Below, piece after piece: positions 12,000 to 25,187 of a stretch of 64,000 nucleotides of DNA. Both the position numbers and the translations under genes were made by a program. The DNA comes from Rhineura floridana. Lineage: Eukaryota; Chordata; Lepidosauria; Squamata; Rhineuridae. The first letter of the stretch is position 1. Every line of letters starts with the position of its first letter. The stretch covers positions 144,681,425 to 144,745,424 of the forward strand of contig NC_084483.1 in the NCBI RefSeq assembly GCF_030035675.1, in the 5' to 3' direction. Under the pieces are notes generated by a model, which had not been told where the DNA came from, did not search any database, and saw nothing but the letters and a program-made list of their open reading frames with translations.

Positions 12000-14010
12000 G
12001 AGGAGTATGATATTACACTTTTTCTTGCACATTTAATTTATGCTTTCATTTTCACAAGCTATTGTGTCTTTATTACATCTGGGTCTTTTCCTTCGTTGTT
12101 ACTAATATCAAACTTAATCAGATGCAGATTTAATGATAGTCAAGGAGGGAGGGAGTATATGTGACTGACACAACCCCCTTGTTCCCTTGATACATCCCCT
12201 AAAACAGACTCTAAACTATGTCAGCCCTAAAGTTGGTAGAGTTTACACATACACACACACCCCTGGTACATGCACACACACACCCCTGGTACACACTTGG
12301 GAATAATTTACATTGAACTCAATGGGGCTTCTAAGTAGACATGGATAGGTTTGCAGTATACATATTGTCATTTCACCTCTCATTCTGCCTTGGTTCTTTG
12401 AAGCTGTGGCCTAAAGTTAGTCAACAGTTACTGTTACTATTTCATGTCATTTTTATCACCACACAGTGTCAATTAGATGTTTAGGATAATCAGATATAAT
12501 GGAAGATGGATTGTTTGAGACTCAGCAGAGAAATGGGTTTTTGCTGTTCAGCAAAAATCTTCAGAACTGGCTTTTCAAGTGCCTTGCTGCAACCTATGAT
12601 CTAACTGTACTAATAGCTTGCTCTAACTTGTAGTTTTGTGGTTGTATTGGAACATGCTGTTTTTAGTATGACTTCATTTTTGCCACACATTTTGCAAAAT
12701 TTATTGTTTACCAAGAAAATATATTATGTGTGCAAACACACATACACACACACACATTCAGAATCCTGTTACAAAATAAACATTCTTTCTCCCACTGCCC
12801 TCTGCAAAACGGGCTTTTAATTTAATTTAATTTAAAAAATGTCATTGGGGCCTGCACATTGGAAATAGGGCAAGACACAAAGGCACAGTGCTACAAACAG
12901 CAATTTTCACTTATCACAGCTAAGGGTTGCTAAAACTCTCTGAGAAATTAGAAGGCTTAAGGATGATGCTTCTGCGTATTGAACATAAAACTTAACTCTC
13001 TCTCTCTCTCTCAAATTCTGCTGTGTCTCCACTTGAATCTGCAACAAGATATCCACATTGTATAATCATCATAAAGCTATGCTGCTTTGTCCATTCCAGG
13101 AATCTATAGAAGGCACAAACAATTGCTATGAGAGGTGCATTATTTGTCACTGGCAGTACTTGGCCATTTTTTTTATGTGCTCTGATTGTTTGCAGGGCAG
13201 ATTTAATTGTGTCCTGGAAATATAGGTTTGTGCAATTAAGGTGGATTAAAACTCTCTGGTGCAACAAATCCACTTTAAAAAAAACCCAAACTTTTTGTAG
13301 TCAGGAAAGTGTTGAAGAAATTTTCTAAAAAGCGTGTGATAACAAATGGATTGACAGATGACATATAACCTCCCAGCAAACAAATCGGAATGAATGTTCA
13401 GTACAGAGCAGGTGTAGAATAACCTTTGTGGAAGCTCTATGCCCGCAAATCGGAATGAATGCTCAATGAACAAGTTGTCTGGAGGAGCTGTGGGTAAAGA
13501 GATGGAATGCCATTCTGGTCCAAACCCTTCTTTTGAAACAAGGGCTAGTGGGAAGCCTTGCATCACCCAACTTGTTTGGATGGATGATGTTTAGGTGTGT
13601 ATATTGTAGTGGTTAGCTCCCTGTCTTTCACAGGCCTATAGCTTCCCTGGAGCTACAGTCGCAGGGACAGCAAGGGTTAAGTTAAATCTGGGCCCTGAAT
13701 TACTTTCAATTTTTTTACTGTTTTGCCTTCAATTGCACTTGCTCAATTATCTATCTTAAGTAGAATTTCTTTGACAAAGTTTGAGAGCCACTGTTATAAA
13801 ATTACAAAATTTGCAAATCACAATACTTTGCATTTATTTGCTTTCACTTAATAATGTGTGCAAAATCAGGGAGTGGGGTCTGCAACATTTTTAATTTTTG
13901 GAGATAGCTATGGTGACATATCAATGATGTTATGAGTTTGTCCTGTGGTGATTAATGTGAAGGGTTCTATCTTCATCTGTTTAAGGTTTTGCCTTACATG
14001 GATACATAGG
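12000..14010. other. no gene seen; microsatellites
   Basis: Contains short CA-rich runs near 12247-12292 and 12735-12758 and a (CT)n run near 12992-13011. A degraded palindromic repeat lies near 12290-12360. No coding exon was recognised. Confidence 0.5.
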
Positions 14011-14014
14011 AAGC

Positions 14015-14185
14015 TGGAATTTACCAAGTCAAAACATTGCCCCATCTATCTTAGTCTTGTCCACACTGACTGGTAGCAGCTCTCCAGGGTTTCAGACAGG
14101 GATCTCTCAAAGGTGTACCTGGAGATGACTGAACCTGGGCCCTTCTGTAAGCAACGCTCTACCACTGTGCTACAGCCCTTCCCCT
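14015..14185 (-). mobile_element. tRNA-derived SINE, degraded
   Basis: On the minus strand a tRNA-like head (GGCTGTAGCACAGTGGTAGAGC type, near 14150-14178) is followed by a body that recurs at 45825-46010 (GGAAGCTG...GCCCCATCTATCTTAGT type). The B box is poorly kept. The subfamily is unknown to me. Confidence 0.6.
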
Positions 14186-14284
14186 TTGACTTAAAATTTG
14201 ATGAAAGTTTGGGATTTCACACAAGAATTCTAATGTCCCTTAATGATTATGGATGTGTCTTGAAAGGGTGGAGTTTGAGATGAG

Positions 14285-14318
14285 TGGTGTGTGTGTGTGA
14301 GTGAGAGAGAGAGATAAT
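14285..14318 (+). repeat. (GT)n/(GA)n microsatellite
   Basis: Short compound dinucleotide run GTGTGTGTGTGAGTGAGAGAGAG. Confidence 0.7.
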
Positions 14319-14459
14319 TTTTGATGATCCAAAGGTAGAATAGGCAGATTTGTAATTTGGCTAATGTTAGTGGCAGAGGCCTCTCTCTAGGGATATGATG
14401 AGTGGTAATGGATCTGCTTCCTTGTAGGAGTGCATTCTACTTATGTAATTGTAGATTTT

Positions 14460-14605
14460 TAAAAATTTTAAATATTTATAGGCCATCCTTATGAGTAAAA
14501 CTCAAGGGGGCTTACATAATAACACATAAAATACAATTCCAATTATAACACAATATAAAACAATACAAAACTTTCTGTAAAACTCACAGCATTAATAAAA
14601 CCACC
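14460..14605 (-). mobile_element. LINE 3' UTR fragment (L2/CR1 type)
   Basis: A plus-strand ATTTATAGGCCATCC segment followed by ACATAATAACACATAAAATACAA is the inverted 3' end of an L2-like LINE (compare 16790-16960). No coding part remains. Confidence 0.5.
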
Positions 14606-14609
14606 AATA

Positions 14610-16785
14610 GTAAATATACATCCAGCCCAAAGATAAGTCACTGAATGAATGAATAAAATTTAAGGGCACCATGCAATGGAAGAGATAGCTCCCCCCCCCA
14701 TTTTTCCTTCCCTTTAAGAAATCCCATCTGTGCACTCCACACAGTAAACAAGGGGAAAGCCAGTAACACCAGAAGCATCCCCCTAGAAAGGGATTTTTCC
14801 ACCATTCCGACAGTGATGAAGGGAGTCATCCCCTTAAAACACTTTTTAAAGTTACCTCAATAAACTAAATAATGTGTTAAGCATCACCATCTGTATATAA
14901 GTGAGGAACATGAAAAGTCTAGGACCTTTGATTGGTCACTTCCTTTGCCCCATATCAGCCCCACTGCTCCAGAAACAACATCAAATAGCTAGTTTTGAGT
15001 ATGCTTTTGCCTCCATTTGGTGTGGGGAAGCTCTGCCTTGGCATGCCAACAGATGCTTTGTGTTTATATGTGAGTTAACTGAAAACTGATTTTAGGATCT
15101 ATATCAAGGGTTAGGATTAGTTATACCGTATTGATGACAGTTTACTTTAACACAACCTACCATTTCTTTCTTGCTTTATCTTGATTCCTTAACATAGTAG
15201 ATTCATAAAGAAGATAAATGGGAATTACTTGATTAAGCCTGGCTAGAGAAGACCGCCAGCAGATTTGAAAAGGATTCTTTCCCTCCTCTCAGGAAACCCC
15301 ATAGCTCTGAAGTATCTTCTGCTTCAAAGTTAGAGAGATCACGGGGAAGGTCATGACTGGTTATTAAAGGGATGCACTTCCCTAGGTGGCATCTCCCTTT
15401 CTATTCCGCATCACAAATCTCCAGAACTCTCTCATCCAAAGGAAAGTAAGCCCAGTACTGTTGTCCAGCTAGGCTAGGGCACTGGGCTGGCTCTGCCAAG
15501 CAGCAGGCTGAACTGACCTGTTTTTGGTGGCACAGGGTGGGGAGGATAGGTGAAAGGAGGAATTGGTGTTAGCATTATGCAGGAAGAATTTGTAAAGCAT
15601 TGGCCCTAGCAGGAATGGGATGCTACACAGGCTTTGCTTCAGGCAACACAGTGCCTTGGGCTAGCATTGATGGGCTTAGTACATACTGTACTCCTTTTTC
15701 AAAAATGCAGACCTGATTGCAATAGGCCTTTGAAGACTGAGACATCAGAGTGAAAGCTGGTGTGCATGCTCAAGACAAAATGTGGCATTTCAAGTATGGT
15801 TCCCCAACACAATCCCCACACTTGTTTTCAAGGGCTAGGAACAAGCTAAGCCTCTCAAACCCTCTGCTTTATGAGTTCTATTAGTTTATTAGTTCAGTTA
15901 GTTGCAAGAATTCATCATACAGCCTAGCATTGGTAACCATGGTAGAATAATAAAAATGCAACTGCATTTTGAATGCATAATGTTGTATCAGAAAAACAAA
16001 CCCCTTTCAGAGTTGCTCAACTTTCTTGTTTCCATGACAGTCTGGATTGTTTTCTTGCTTCAGGCTTCTCTCCAAAGAACTACCCAACCAGCCATTTTGT
16101 AATGTACAACTTTGATTTATTTGTTCTCCCATCTGTCCTTCCCGGATAACAGGTGACACATCATATACTAAGCAACATTGACATGAATGACAGCTGAATT
16201 ATTGGAATGCTGATGGTGCATGGCAGCTGAACTGAAGATTGGCATGGATGTTAAGAAGTTTGGTCTCTGAAGTACCAGTTCGATCTCAAAAGGTCATGCC
16301 CCTGAATTGTTTGGAAACTTTGCTGCATAATGGTTGTCAGGCCCAAGCCAACAACTTCTTAATGTGTTATAGATGATGTGCCAGCTTCCAGTCCCAGTGT
16401 TTCATGGGGTACAATGGGAAGTTCCCGGGATAAAGGCTGATAGAAGCAATATCCTTTGACTCATTGCTTCATTTATAGAAAAAGATATAAAGGCTCAACA
16501 TAGTCTAGAAAACCACTTTGAAACCCTTCCCTCTAATTTCTAAGATGTGTGGAGTCTCTGTACTTACAGTGGAGAGATGCACCCAACCAGGGTACTTTCA
16601 TGTATTCTTGCTTCAAATCTTCCTAACTAAACTGAAGTACATGTAGCTGAAGTAACTGTAATAGCGGAAGGGTTAACCCTGCCATCATTTCCCTCCCTTT
16701 CTGCTGTTGTGAACCTTGTCTCTATTTTTAGATTGAAACCCCTTGAGCTTGTTACCTGTCAAATTTCTTCTTTGAAAATATGGTG
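14610..16785. other. no gene seen
   Basis: More than 2 kb without a recognisable exon, SINE or LINE frame. Open frames at 14638-14829, 14901-15089 and 15902-16102 are short and have no family resemblance. Confidence 0.45.
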
Positions 16786-16789
16786 CTAT

Positions 16790-19700
16790 GTTTATTTATT
16801 TATTTATTTATTTATTGTATTTATATACCGCCCCATAGCCGAAGCTCTCTGTGCAGTTTACAGTAACTAAAAACATTAAAACAAATATACAAATTTTAAA
16901 ACACATTTTTTTAAAACAATTTAAAACACAATTAAAAAATTTAAAACAATTTAAAAAACACGCTAAAATGCCTGGGAGAAGAGGAAAGTCTTGACCTGGT
17001 GCCGAAAAGATAAGTGTTGGCACCAGGCGCATCTCATCAAGTAGATTATTCCATAATTTGGGGGCCACCACTGAGAAGGCCCTCTCCCTTGCAGCCAGCC
17101 TCCCAGCTTCCCTCGGAGTAGGCACCTGGAGGAGGGCCTTTTATCTTGAATGTAGTGTATGGGTGGGTTCGTATCGGGAGAGGCGTTCCATCAGGTATTG
17201 TGGTCCCAAGCTGTGTAAGGCTTTATAGGTCAAAACCAGCACCTTGAATCGAGCTCGGAAACATACAGGCAGCCAATGCAAGTGGGCCAGAATTGGTTTT
17301 ATATGTTCGGACCGTCTGGGCCCTGTTACCAATCTGGCCGCAGCATTTTGCACAAGCTGCAGTTTCCAAACCGTCTTCAAAGGCAGCCCCACATAGAGTG
17401 CATTGCAGTAATCTAATCTGGAGGTTACCAGACCATGGACAACTGAAGCCAGGTTATCCCTGTCCAGATAGGGCCATAGCTGGGCCACCAACCGAAGTTG
17501 GTAGAAGGCACTCCGTGCTACCCAGGCTACCTGAGCCTCAAGTGAGAGATGGTTCTAGGAGAACCCCCAAGCTATGGTCCTGCTCCTTCAGGGGGAGTGT
17601 AACCCCATCCAGGACAGGTTGGACATCTACCATCTGGTCAGAAGAACCACCCAATAGCAGCATTTCAGTCTTGTCTGGATTGAGCCTCAGTTTATTAGCC
17701 CTCATCCAGTCCATTCTCGCAACCAGGCACTGGTTCAGCACATTGACAGCCTCACCTGAAGAAGATGAAAAGGAGAAACAGAGCTGTGTGTCATCAGCAT
17801 ACTGATGGCAACACACTGTAAAGCTCCGGATGGCCACACCCAACGGTTTCATGTAGATGTTGAACAGCATGGGGGACAGAACTGACCCCAGCGGAACCCC
17901 ACACTGGAGAGTCCAGGGTGCCAAACAATGTTCCCCAAGCACCACCTTCTGGAGGCGACCTGCCAAGTAGGAGTGGAACCACCGCAATGCAGTACCTCCC
18001 ACTCCCAACTCAGCCAGTCTCCCCAGAAGGATACCATGGTCGATGGTATCGAAAGCCGCTGAGAGATCAAGGAGAATCAACACAGTCACACTCCCCCTGT
18101 CTCTCTCCCAACAAAGGTCATCATACAGGGCGACCAAGGTTGTTTCAGATGCCAAAACCAGGCCTGAAACCCGATTGAAATAGATCCAGATAATCGGTCT
18201 CATCCAAGAGTGTCTGGAGCTGGCCCACAACCACTTGTTCAAGGACCTTGCCCAGGAATGGAACTTTTGCTACCGGCCTATAGTTATTAAGATTTTCTGG
18301 GTCCAGGGAGGGTCTCTTCAGGAGTGGTCTCACTACCGCCTCTTTCAGGCAGCCAGGGACCACCCCCTCTTGCAGAGAGGCATTAATCACTTCCCTGGCC
18401 CAGCCAGCTGTTCCATCCCTGCTCGCTTTTATTATCCAAGAAGGGCAAGGATCCAGCACAGAAGTGGTTGCACGAACCTGTCCAAGCACCTTGTCAACAT
18501 CCTCAAGCTGTACCAACTGAAACTCATCCAAGAAATCGGGACAAGGCTGTGCTGTGGATGCCTCGCTTGATTCACCTGCTATAACACTGGAGTCTAAGTT
18601 CTGGCGGATGCTAAAGATTTTATCCTGGAAGTGCCTAGCAAATTCATTACAGCGGGCCTCAGATGGTTCTACCATGTCCCTGGGGCCAGAGTGTAATAGC
18701 CCCCGGACAATTCTGAAGAGCTCCGCTGGGTGGCAGATTGATGATTTGATAGTGGCAGCAAACTATTGTGTTTTTTGCTGCCCTTACTGCCCCTAAATAC
18801 AGCTTACCATAGGCACTTACCAGTGTATAATTGCATCCACTAGGAGTTCATCTCCATCTGCACTCAAGCCATCTCCTATATTGTTTCATCGCTCTTAGCT
18901 CTGGGGTAGACCATGGGGCCGTACGAGCTCTACACAGGAGATGGCGCTCAGGAGCAATCATGTCAACCACCCGGGTAATTTCTGTATTCCACAGTTCAGC
19001 CAGGGTTTCGACAGGAGCTCCAGCCCTATCAGGCGGAAAACTCCCCAGAGCCCTTTGGAAACCATCCGGATCCATTAGTCTCTGGGGGTGGACCAACTTA
19101 ATAGGTCCCCTACCCTTGCAGAGGGGAAAAGCCACTGTAAGTCTAAACTTCAGCAAACAGTGATCTGTCCATGACAGAGGGACTGATGTAAGGCCCCCCA
19201 CATTCAGATCACCAACTCCATGTCCAGTTGCAAAAACCAAATCTAGAGTATGCCCTGCTACATGTGTTGGGCCAATGGCATAGTGGAACAGTCCCATGGT
19301 TGTCATGGAGACCATGAAATCCTGAGCCGCCCTGGATAAGGTGGCCTCGGCATGGATGTTGACGTCCCCCAGAACCAACAGTTTGGGGGATCTCAACAGT
19401 ACACCTGAGACCACCTCTGTCAGCTCAGCTAGGGAGTCTGTTGGGCAGCCTGGTGGGCAGTACACCAACAGAATCCCCAGTCTGTCCTGCTGACCCAACA
19501 TAAGGTGCAAACACTCCAGACCAGTAGTCACATGGACAGGGTGCTTGCAGAGGAAGATGGAGCTCCTATAGACCACAGCAACCCCCCCTCCCTGACCCTC
19601 AGGTCTACCCTGATGCTGGACCAGGTACCCTGGTGGACATAGCTGGGAGAGACTGACTCCTCCTTGCTCACCCACCCAGGTCTTGGTTATACATGCCAGA

Positions 19701-19995
19701 TCGGCTGCCTCATCCACAATTAAATCATGAATTAGGGAGATCTTACTATGCACCGATCTGGCATTTAGGAGCAGCATCCAGAGGTCTGAGAGCTGGCTGA
19801 TAGGGCAACCAACAAACCTGCGGGTGTGGGGAGGACTGGAACAAGGCACAGCCGTTAACTGCCTAGGCCGCATTCCCCTTACCTGGCAAGCCCTCCTCAC
19901 AACCCCATATCTCCCTCTACCCGTCACTACACTAACTGGGGGCCCCTCAAATCTCCCCACTTGGCTCTGAGTCCTCTCTCCCAGGCACATGACTC
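16790..19995 (-). mobile_element. decayed, 5'-truncated L2-type LINE
   Basis: On the minus strand the endonuclease part (19990-18848) shows LLLNARSVHSKI, DLACITKTWV, GDVNIHAEATL and SWTDHCLLKF. The reverse transcriptase part (18675-17141) shows [71 protein letters not shown] and LDYCNALYVGLP. A 3' UTR (GGGGCGGTATATAAATA) and a (TAAA)n tail at 16795-16817 follow. The frame is broken at several points, for example between 18848 and 18675 and near 17530 and 17140. It belongs to a different L2 subfamily from the copy at 3130-7307: protein identity is moderate and the tail differs. The 5' leader is absent. Confidence 0.85.
16795..16817. repeat. (TTTA)n microsatellite tail of the L2
   Basis: Tetranucleotide run at the 3' end of the minus-strand L2. 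Confidence 0.85.
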
Positions 19996-20039
19996 AAGAC
20001 CCACAAAAAAGCAGGTAAAGCTTAAATGTATGTGGGTTG

Positions 20040-22165
20040 TATTCAGAGGTGGGTTTGCCTGGAAAGCGCTTCTGCTCGTCCAAATTGGGACATCTGTTTT
20101 TCACCAGTCTCCCTTACTTACCGTAGCCCCTGGTTCCACATACCATTCTATTTCAGAAGGTCTCTCAATCTTGAGATCTCTAGGAATATCTCCACCTTTG
20201 CAGGAAGGGAATCTGAGGAATTGAGGGAAATAGTGGTGACGAGAGATGAAGTTCTAGGTTTAATAGATAAAATAGAAATGGACAAATTGCTGGGCTTGGA
20301 TGGCATTCCCCCCCCCCGAGTTCTCAGAGATCTCAAATGTGAGATTGCTGATCTTCTAACAAAAATACGTAACTTGTCTCTCAGATCTGCCTCCATACCT
20401 GAGGACTGGAAAGTGGCCAACGTAAGGCCAATATTTAGAAAGGGATCTGGGGGGATCCCAGAAATTAGTTAGTTTAACATCTGTCCCAGGAAAACTGGTA
20501 GAAAGTATTGTTAAAGACAAAATAGCCAAGCACATAGAAGAATGAGCCTATCTTTATTAGAGTCGACAAGAATATAGAGGTGATCCGGTTTGCAAAAACC
20601 TTTCGACAAGTTATCTCACCAAAGACTCCTGAGTAAACTTAGCAGTCATGGAATAAGAGGAAAGGTCCTCTTGTGGATCATGAATTGATTAAGTAGCAGG
20701 AACCAGGCAGTAGGAATAAATGGACAGTTCTCCCAATGGAGGGATTTAGAATCCCCCCAGGATTGGTATTGGGACCTGTGCTTTGAACTTGTTCATAAAC
20801 AATTTAGAGTTAGGCATGAGCAGTGAAATGGCCAAGTTCACTGATTATACTTAATTGTTCAGGGCTTGGGAAGAGCTCCAAAAGGACCTCTCCAAACTGA
20901 GTGAAAAGGCAGTAAAATGGCAAATGCAATTCAATGTAAACAAGTGTAAAGTTATGCAATTGGAGCAAAACATCTTAATTTCACATATACGCTCATGGGG
21001 TCTGTTGGTAACTGACCAGAAATGAGACCTTGGGGTCATAGTGGATAGCTCGATGAAGATGTTACCCAGTGTGTAGCAGCTGCAAAAAAGGCAAATTCCA
21101 TGCTAAGGATCATTAGGAAAGGTATTGAAAGTAAAACTGATATCATAATGCCATTATATAAAGCTATAGAGCAGCCACATTTAGAATACTGTGTACAGTT
21201 CTGGTCACCTTACCTCAGAAAGGATACTGTAGAACTGGAAAAGGTTCAGAAAAGAGCAACCAAAATGATCAAAGGAATGGAGCAACTTCTCTATGAGCAT
21301 TTGGGGCTTCTTAGATTAGGGATACCCTTATTGTTATGCCGGTTCCAGTGAAGCTTCCTCTATTTTCTGAAAATGGGGACACATGACGCTAGTCATACTC
21401 TGCCCCCTTTTACTTTAAAACCTAGTTGTATCAGCTTGAGTGCATTTTTTAAAATTCAGCTTCATACAGATTTTACAACTGATTAGTAGATCAACCTGTT
21501 GCCCCTCAAGGTGTGGCCAATGGAAACTCTTTGCTGTAGGCTCAGGCAGAGACAGTGAATGACACACTTTGCTGTGGGCAGTCCTGAAAGATCTGAAGCC
21601 AGAAGTGTGGAAGGGAGGTGTGTCCAGCCAAGGGTAGAGTTGCTTCAAAACACAGCCAGAAAAACCATTCTGCTTTGGAAGCGACTGATGTACCCACAGC
21701 CTTAGTTTTTACAAAAGGCAAGTCAAAGGGTGATATGATGAAAGTGTATAAAATTATGCATGGGATGGAGAAAGTGAATAGAGAAAAGCTTTTCTCATAG
21801 CACTAGAACTCCTGGACATCCAATGAAACTGCATGTTGGAAGATTCTGAACCAAAAACCACATAATTAAACTGTGGAATTCGCTCCTACAAAAGGCAGTG
21901 ATGACCATCAACTTGGAAGGCTTTAAAAGATTAGACAAATTCATGGAGAAAAAGGCTATCTGTGGCTTCTAGCCATGACAGCTATGCTCTGCCTCCATAG
22001 GCGGAGGCAGTATGCTTCCAAATACCAGGTTCTGGAAACCGCAGGAAGGGAGAGTGTTCTTGCACTCAGGTCCTACTTGTGGGTTTCCCATGGGCAACTA
22101 TTAGAACAGGATACTGGGCTTGATGGACCATCGGCCTGATCCAGCAGGCTCTTCTTATATCCTCC
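20040..22165 (+). mobile_element. CR1 LINE, 5'-truncated, many frameshifts
   Basis: Scattered blocks of the CR1 reverse transcriptase can be read on the plus strand: LGLDGIPPRVLRDLK, IPEDWKVANVRPIFRKGS, LTSVPGKLVESIVKDKIAKH, WQMQFNVNKCKVMQL and, in one open piece near 21100-21351, LYKAIEQPHLEYCVQFWSPY then RATKMIKGMEQL. The 3' UTR ends with GGGCTTGATGGACC and GATCCAGCAGGCTCTTCTTAT, the usual CR1 3' end. It lies back to back with the L2 that ends near 19995. Confidence 0.82.
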
Positions 22166-22169
22166 CATA

Positions 22170-23285
22170 TGAGACCCTCTCCTCACTAGCACTTAAGATC
22201 TTCTGATGAAACCCTATTCCTTGGAGGCAAGGTCAGGCTCCTCAAAGAGTATGGCCCGTTCCATATCAGCCTCACTTATGTGGAACTGTCTTCCTAGAGC
22301 TGTTCATTCAACTTCTTCCCTGGTAGTCTTTCACAAATAGGTAAAATATTTCAGTTCTATTTTTTGTTTTCTGTTTCAGTCCACCTTTGAAAGTTAGCTG
22401 GGTTTGACTCACCCTATACATACTTTTTTTTCTGTGCTGCCATCCTCTTTTTTTTTAAGTTTGTTTTTATTCAGGATCAGCTTAAAGATATGTTGCTGCC
22501 TAGGGTGAAATAGTGAATTCTAGCCCTGCTCCAAGTCAGGCTCCATAGTATTCAAGTTATTTTGGCACTTGAGAGAAAATATTCCTCTCCCTGGGAATAT
22601 AAATGTAATAATAATAAATGAAATAACCAACCATTTGCTTCCCTTTCATGACACCCATAATCACCTGCCTGAGATAGTTGCCTCAGTCTACCTAATGGTA
22701 GGGCTGACTCATATTGTATATTATTGTTGCTTTTTACCCTGTAATTTTCTATATTAATGTGACACAAAAGTGTGGCTATTTTTAAACTAGGGTTTACATT
22801 TTGGACTATAGATGACAGAAACACACTCTAAAAACATTTAATCCTAGTTCTGCATCATTTCAGCAAAATGGCCTACATCTTTTTCTCAAGGGTTCCCTCT
22901 CCTGGCTGCTGTTCTGCCTGCAGTACTGAGTGTCTTAAGAAGAAATAAGAGCAGAACATGGTGGCAACATCTCAGAACACAAAAGCATAAAAATAAATAG
23001 CTATAATTAGAAAATAGTTTATCTGCTGAATAAAGCTGAGCTTTAAGGTAAAATGACAACAGATAGCAGAAGAGTTCATCATATGGTATGCTATGTAATA
23101 CTGAAAAGTATGAAACATGCATGATGATTGAATACCATAAACCAATAAACCAAATCCTGCATAGAACATAGGTAACAATGTTTTTCAAAAAGGCTGCATT
23201 ATGTTTTGGGGTACAAGTTTATAAAGTAATCATTTATTCATCACTGGAGTTTTAAAGATAAGGGTATTGAGACTAATAAGGTTCT
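22170..23285. other. no gene seen
   Basis: AT-rich sequence without a recognisable exon. The ORFs on the minus strand (22886-23188) are low-complexity hydrophobic frames with no family resemblance. Confidence 0.5.
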
Positions 23286-23287
23286 GG

Positions 23288-23702
23288 TGACAGTTGGACA
23301 GTGGAAAAAAGCGGATAAGAGAAAAATCAACTCATTTGAAATGTGGTGTTGTGGAGGAGAGCTTTGCGCATACCATGGACTTTGGAAAATACAAATAATT
23401 GGGTGTTAGAACAAATTAAACCAGAACTGTCACTAGAAGCTAAAATGATGAAACAGAGGTGACCCTACTTTGGACACATAATGAGAAGACATGATTCATT
23501 AGAAAAGATAATAATGCTGGGAAAAACAGAAGGGAGTAGAAAAGGAGGAAGGCCAAACAAGAGATGGATTGATTCCATAAAGGAAGCCACAGACCTGAAC
23601 TTACAAGATCTGAACAGGGTGGTTCATGACATATGCTCTTGGAGGTCACTGATTCATAGGGTCACCATAAGTCGTAATCGACTTGAAGGCACATAACAAT
23701 AA
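23288..23702 (+). mobile_element. BovB (RTE) LINE, 3' end
   Basis: Close relative of the copy at 11560-11992: the same FEMWC, MRRHDSLEKIIMLGKTEG, RPNKRWIDSIKEAT and [16 protein letters not shown] blocks. The frame is broken near 23350 and 23460. It ends with CGACTTGAAGGCACATAACAAT. Confidence 0.87.
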
Positions 23703-23734
23703 CATGGTTCTGGTGAGGTTGTGTTGTAAGATAA

Positions 23735-23870
23735 GTGTGGAGAACCTTTAGCCCTTCAGATGTTGCTGAACTACAACTCCCATTATCCTTGGCCATTGGC
23801 CATTCTTGCTAGCACACATGGGAGTGTTCAGCAACATCTAGAGTGACCAGAGGTTCCTAACAGCTATAAG
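23735..23870. mobile_element. short non-autonomous inverted-repeat element (hAT-like MITE), copy 1
   Basis: The two arms are inverted versions of each other: GCCCTTCAGATGTTGCTGAA on the left and TTCAGCAACATCTAGAG on the right, with GACTACAACTCCCAT-like sequence and a central CCATTGGCCAT. The same structure recurs at 28745-28870, 39195-39320 and 48752-48885. Confidence 0.6.
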
Positions 23871-23931
23871 GCATTAGGGAGGGGCAATAAAATGACCTTC
23901 TAAAAATTAATGCTGGTTTCATTTATTAAGA

Positions 23932-24150
23932 GAGCCAGTGTGGTGTAGTGCCTTAGAGTGTTGGACTACGACCTGGGAGACCAGGGTTCGAATCCTCACA
24001 CAGCCATGAAGCTCACTGGGTGACCTTGGGCCAGTCACTGCTTCTCAGCCTCAGAGGAAGGCAATGGTAAACCACCTCTGAGTACCACTTACCATGAAAA
24101 CCCTATTCATAGGGTCACCATAAGCTGGTATTGACATGAAGGCAGGCTAT
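23932..24150 (+). mobile_element. Sauria-type SINE
   Basis: The tRNA-like head has an A box (TGGTGTAGTGCC) and an intact B box GGTTCGAATCC at 23985-23995. The conserved body GAAGCTCACTGGGTGACC follows, and the 3' end CATAGGGTCACCATAAG...GAAGGCA matches the 3' end of the nearby BovB copies. Sauria SINEs are known to use the RTE/BovB machinery, and this shared tail is the usual evidence for it. Confidence 0.88.
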
Positions 24151-24359
24151 TTCCATTTCCATTTATTAAATGGAATCTCCTTCAATATCACCAAAAGGCA
24201 TATATCGTAGGCAGATTTATTTAAATATAATCACCTCATTTTTTCCATCAGTAGACACCTTTAGGGCTTTATTTTAAATTCAAAATCATAATATTTAGCA
24301 ATGCATTTAATTAACAAAGAATCTTCAGTTAGAACAGAGTACTCAAGATTTACTTTTTA

Positions 24360-24760
24360 CTAAACTGAACAGTGGTGATCGGTCCCCTGCTTAGGAAGCT
24401 TCCTCCCTAAGCAGGTGCATTTGGCCCCAACAACCTGTAAATGGACTTTGAAGACTTTTTGTTTAAAAAATTGATTTAATTGACATTTTAACGCTCTGCA
24501 TTTCACTGTTTTTAATGTTTTATTATTTGCTGCCTGGTTTTTGTATGTATATTGTTTATGTTGTCTTTACTGTTACTGATATTGTTGAACTGCTGCTATT
24601 ATATTTATACTATCACTGCGGTCATCATACTGTTATATTTTTAGATTGTGGTCCTATGGATTGTAATTTGGTATAATAAAATTTTAAATGGTTAGCCACC
24701 TTGGGAGGGTTAACCCTGAAAGGCAGCCTACAAATACCAAAATAAATGAATATTAGATAG
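24360..24760 (+). mobile_element. LINE 3' UTR fragment (CR1/L2 type)
   Basis: Ends with TTAGCCACCTTGGGAGGGTT, then GGCAGCCTACAAATACC and an AATAAATGAAT tail, a typical LINE terminus of this window. No coding part can be read. Confidence 0.6.
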
Positions 24761-24764
24761 CTGT

Positions 24765-25187
24765 TCATTAATATTACGGTACAAAGCTGTTAAAGTACTT
24801 ACAACAGCTTCTGTCCATTGCAGTCTAGGTAATGATGCCTGTAATGGTCTATGTGAGTTGCTTCCTTTGCCCAAATGCTCTGCAAGCACAAAGACCATTT
24901 ATTTCAACAGAACTTGTAGCAGCTGAGTTTCATACACACTTATTCATGTACCAATTTTTGTGTTGCAGATTTTATTATTCACAAATAAGAGTGAAATAAT
25001 TACTGTTCCTATTTTGAAGAGCTTTAAGCTAGGTCTGCTAGATCAATCCACTGGGCAACAATGGTCCTAGTTATTCTTTGGATCTGGTAAGTAATGCGAT
25101 TATTTAAAAAACTGTTTAATGGGCCTTTCACCAACAGTGAGTTGAGAACAAGGCTTCTGCATGTGCTTTTCATGCTTCAAATATATT
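24765..25187. other. no gene seen
   Basis: No exon or repeat recognised. Confidence 0.5.

Noticed and set aside
12247-12758. CA-rich runs as a possible CRISPR or satellite array
   Set aside because: They are ordinary microsatellites with no regular spacers, in a vertebrate genome.
23985-23995. B box that might mark a tRNA gene
   Set aside because: It sits in a SINE with a BovB tail; no cloverleaf with matched acceptor stem can be drawn. The same holds for 9702 and 56132.
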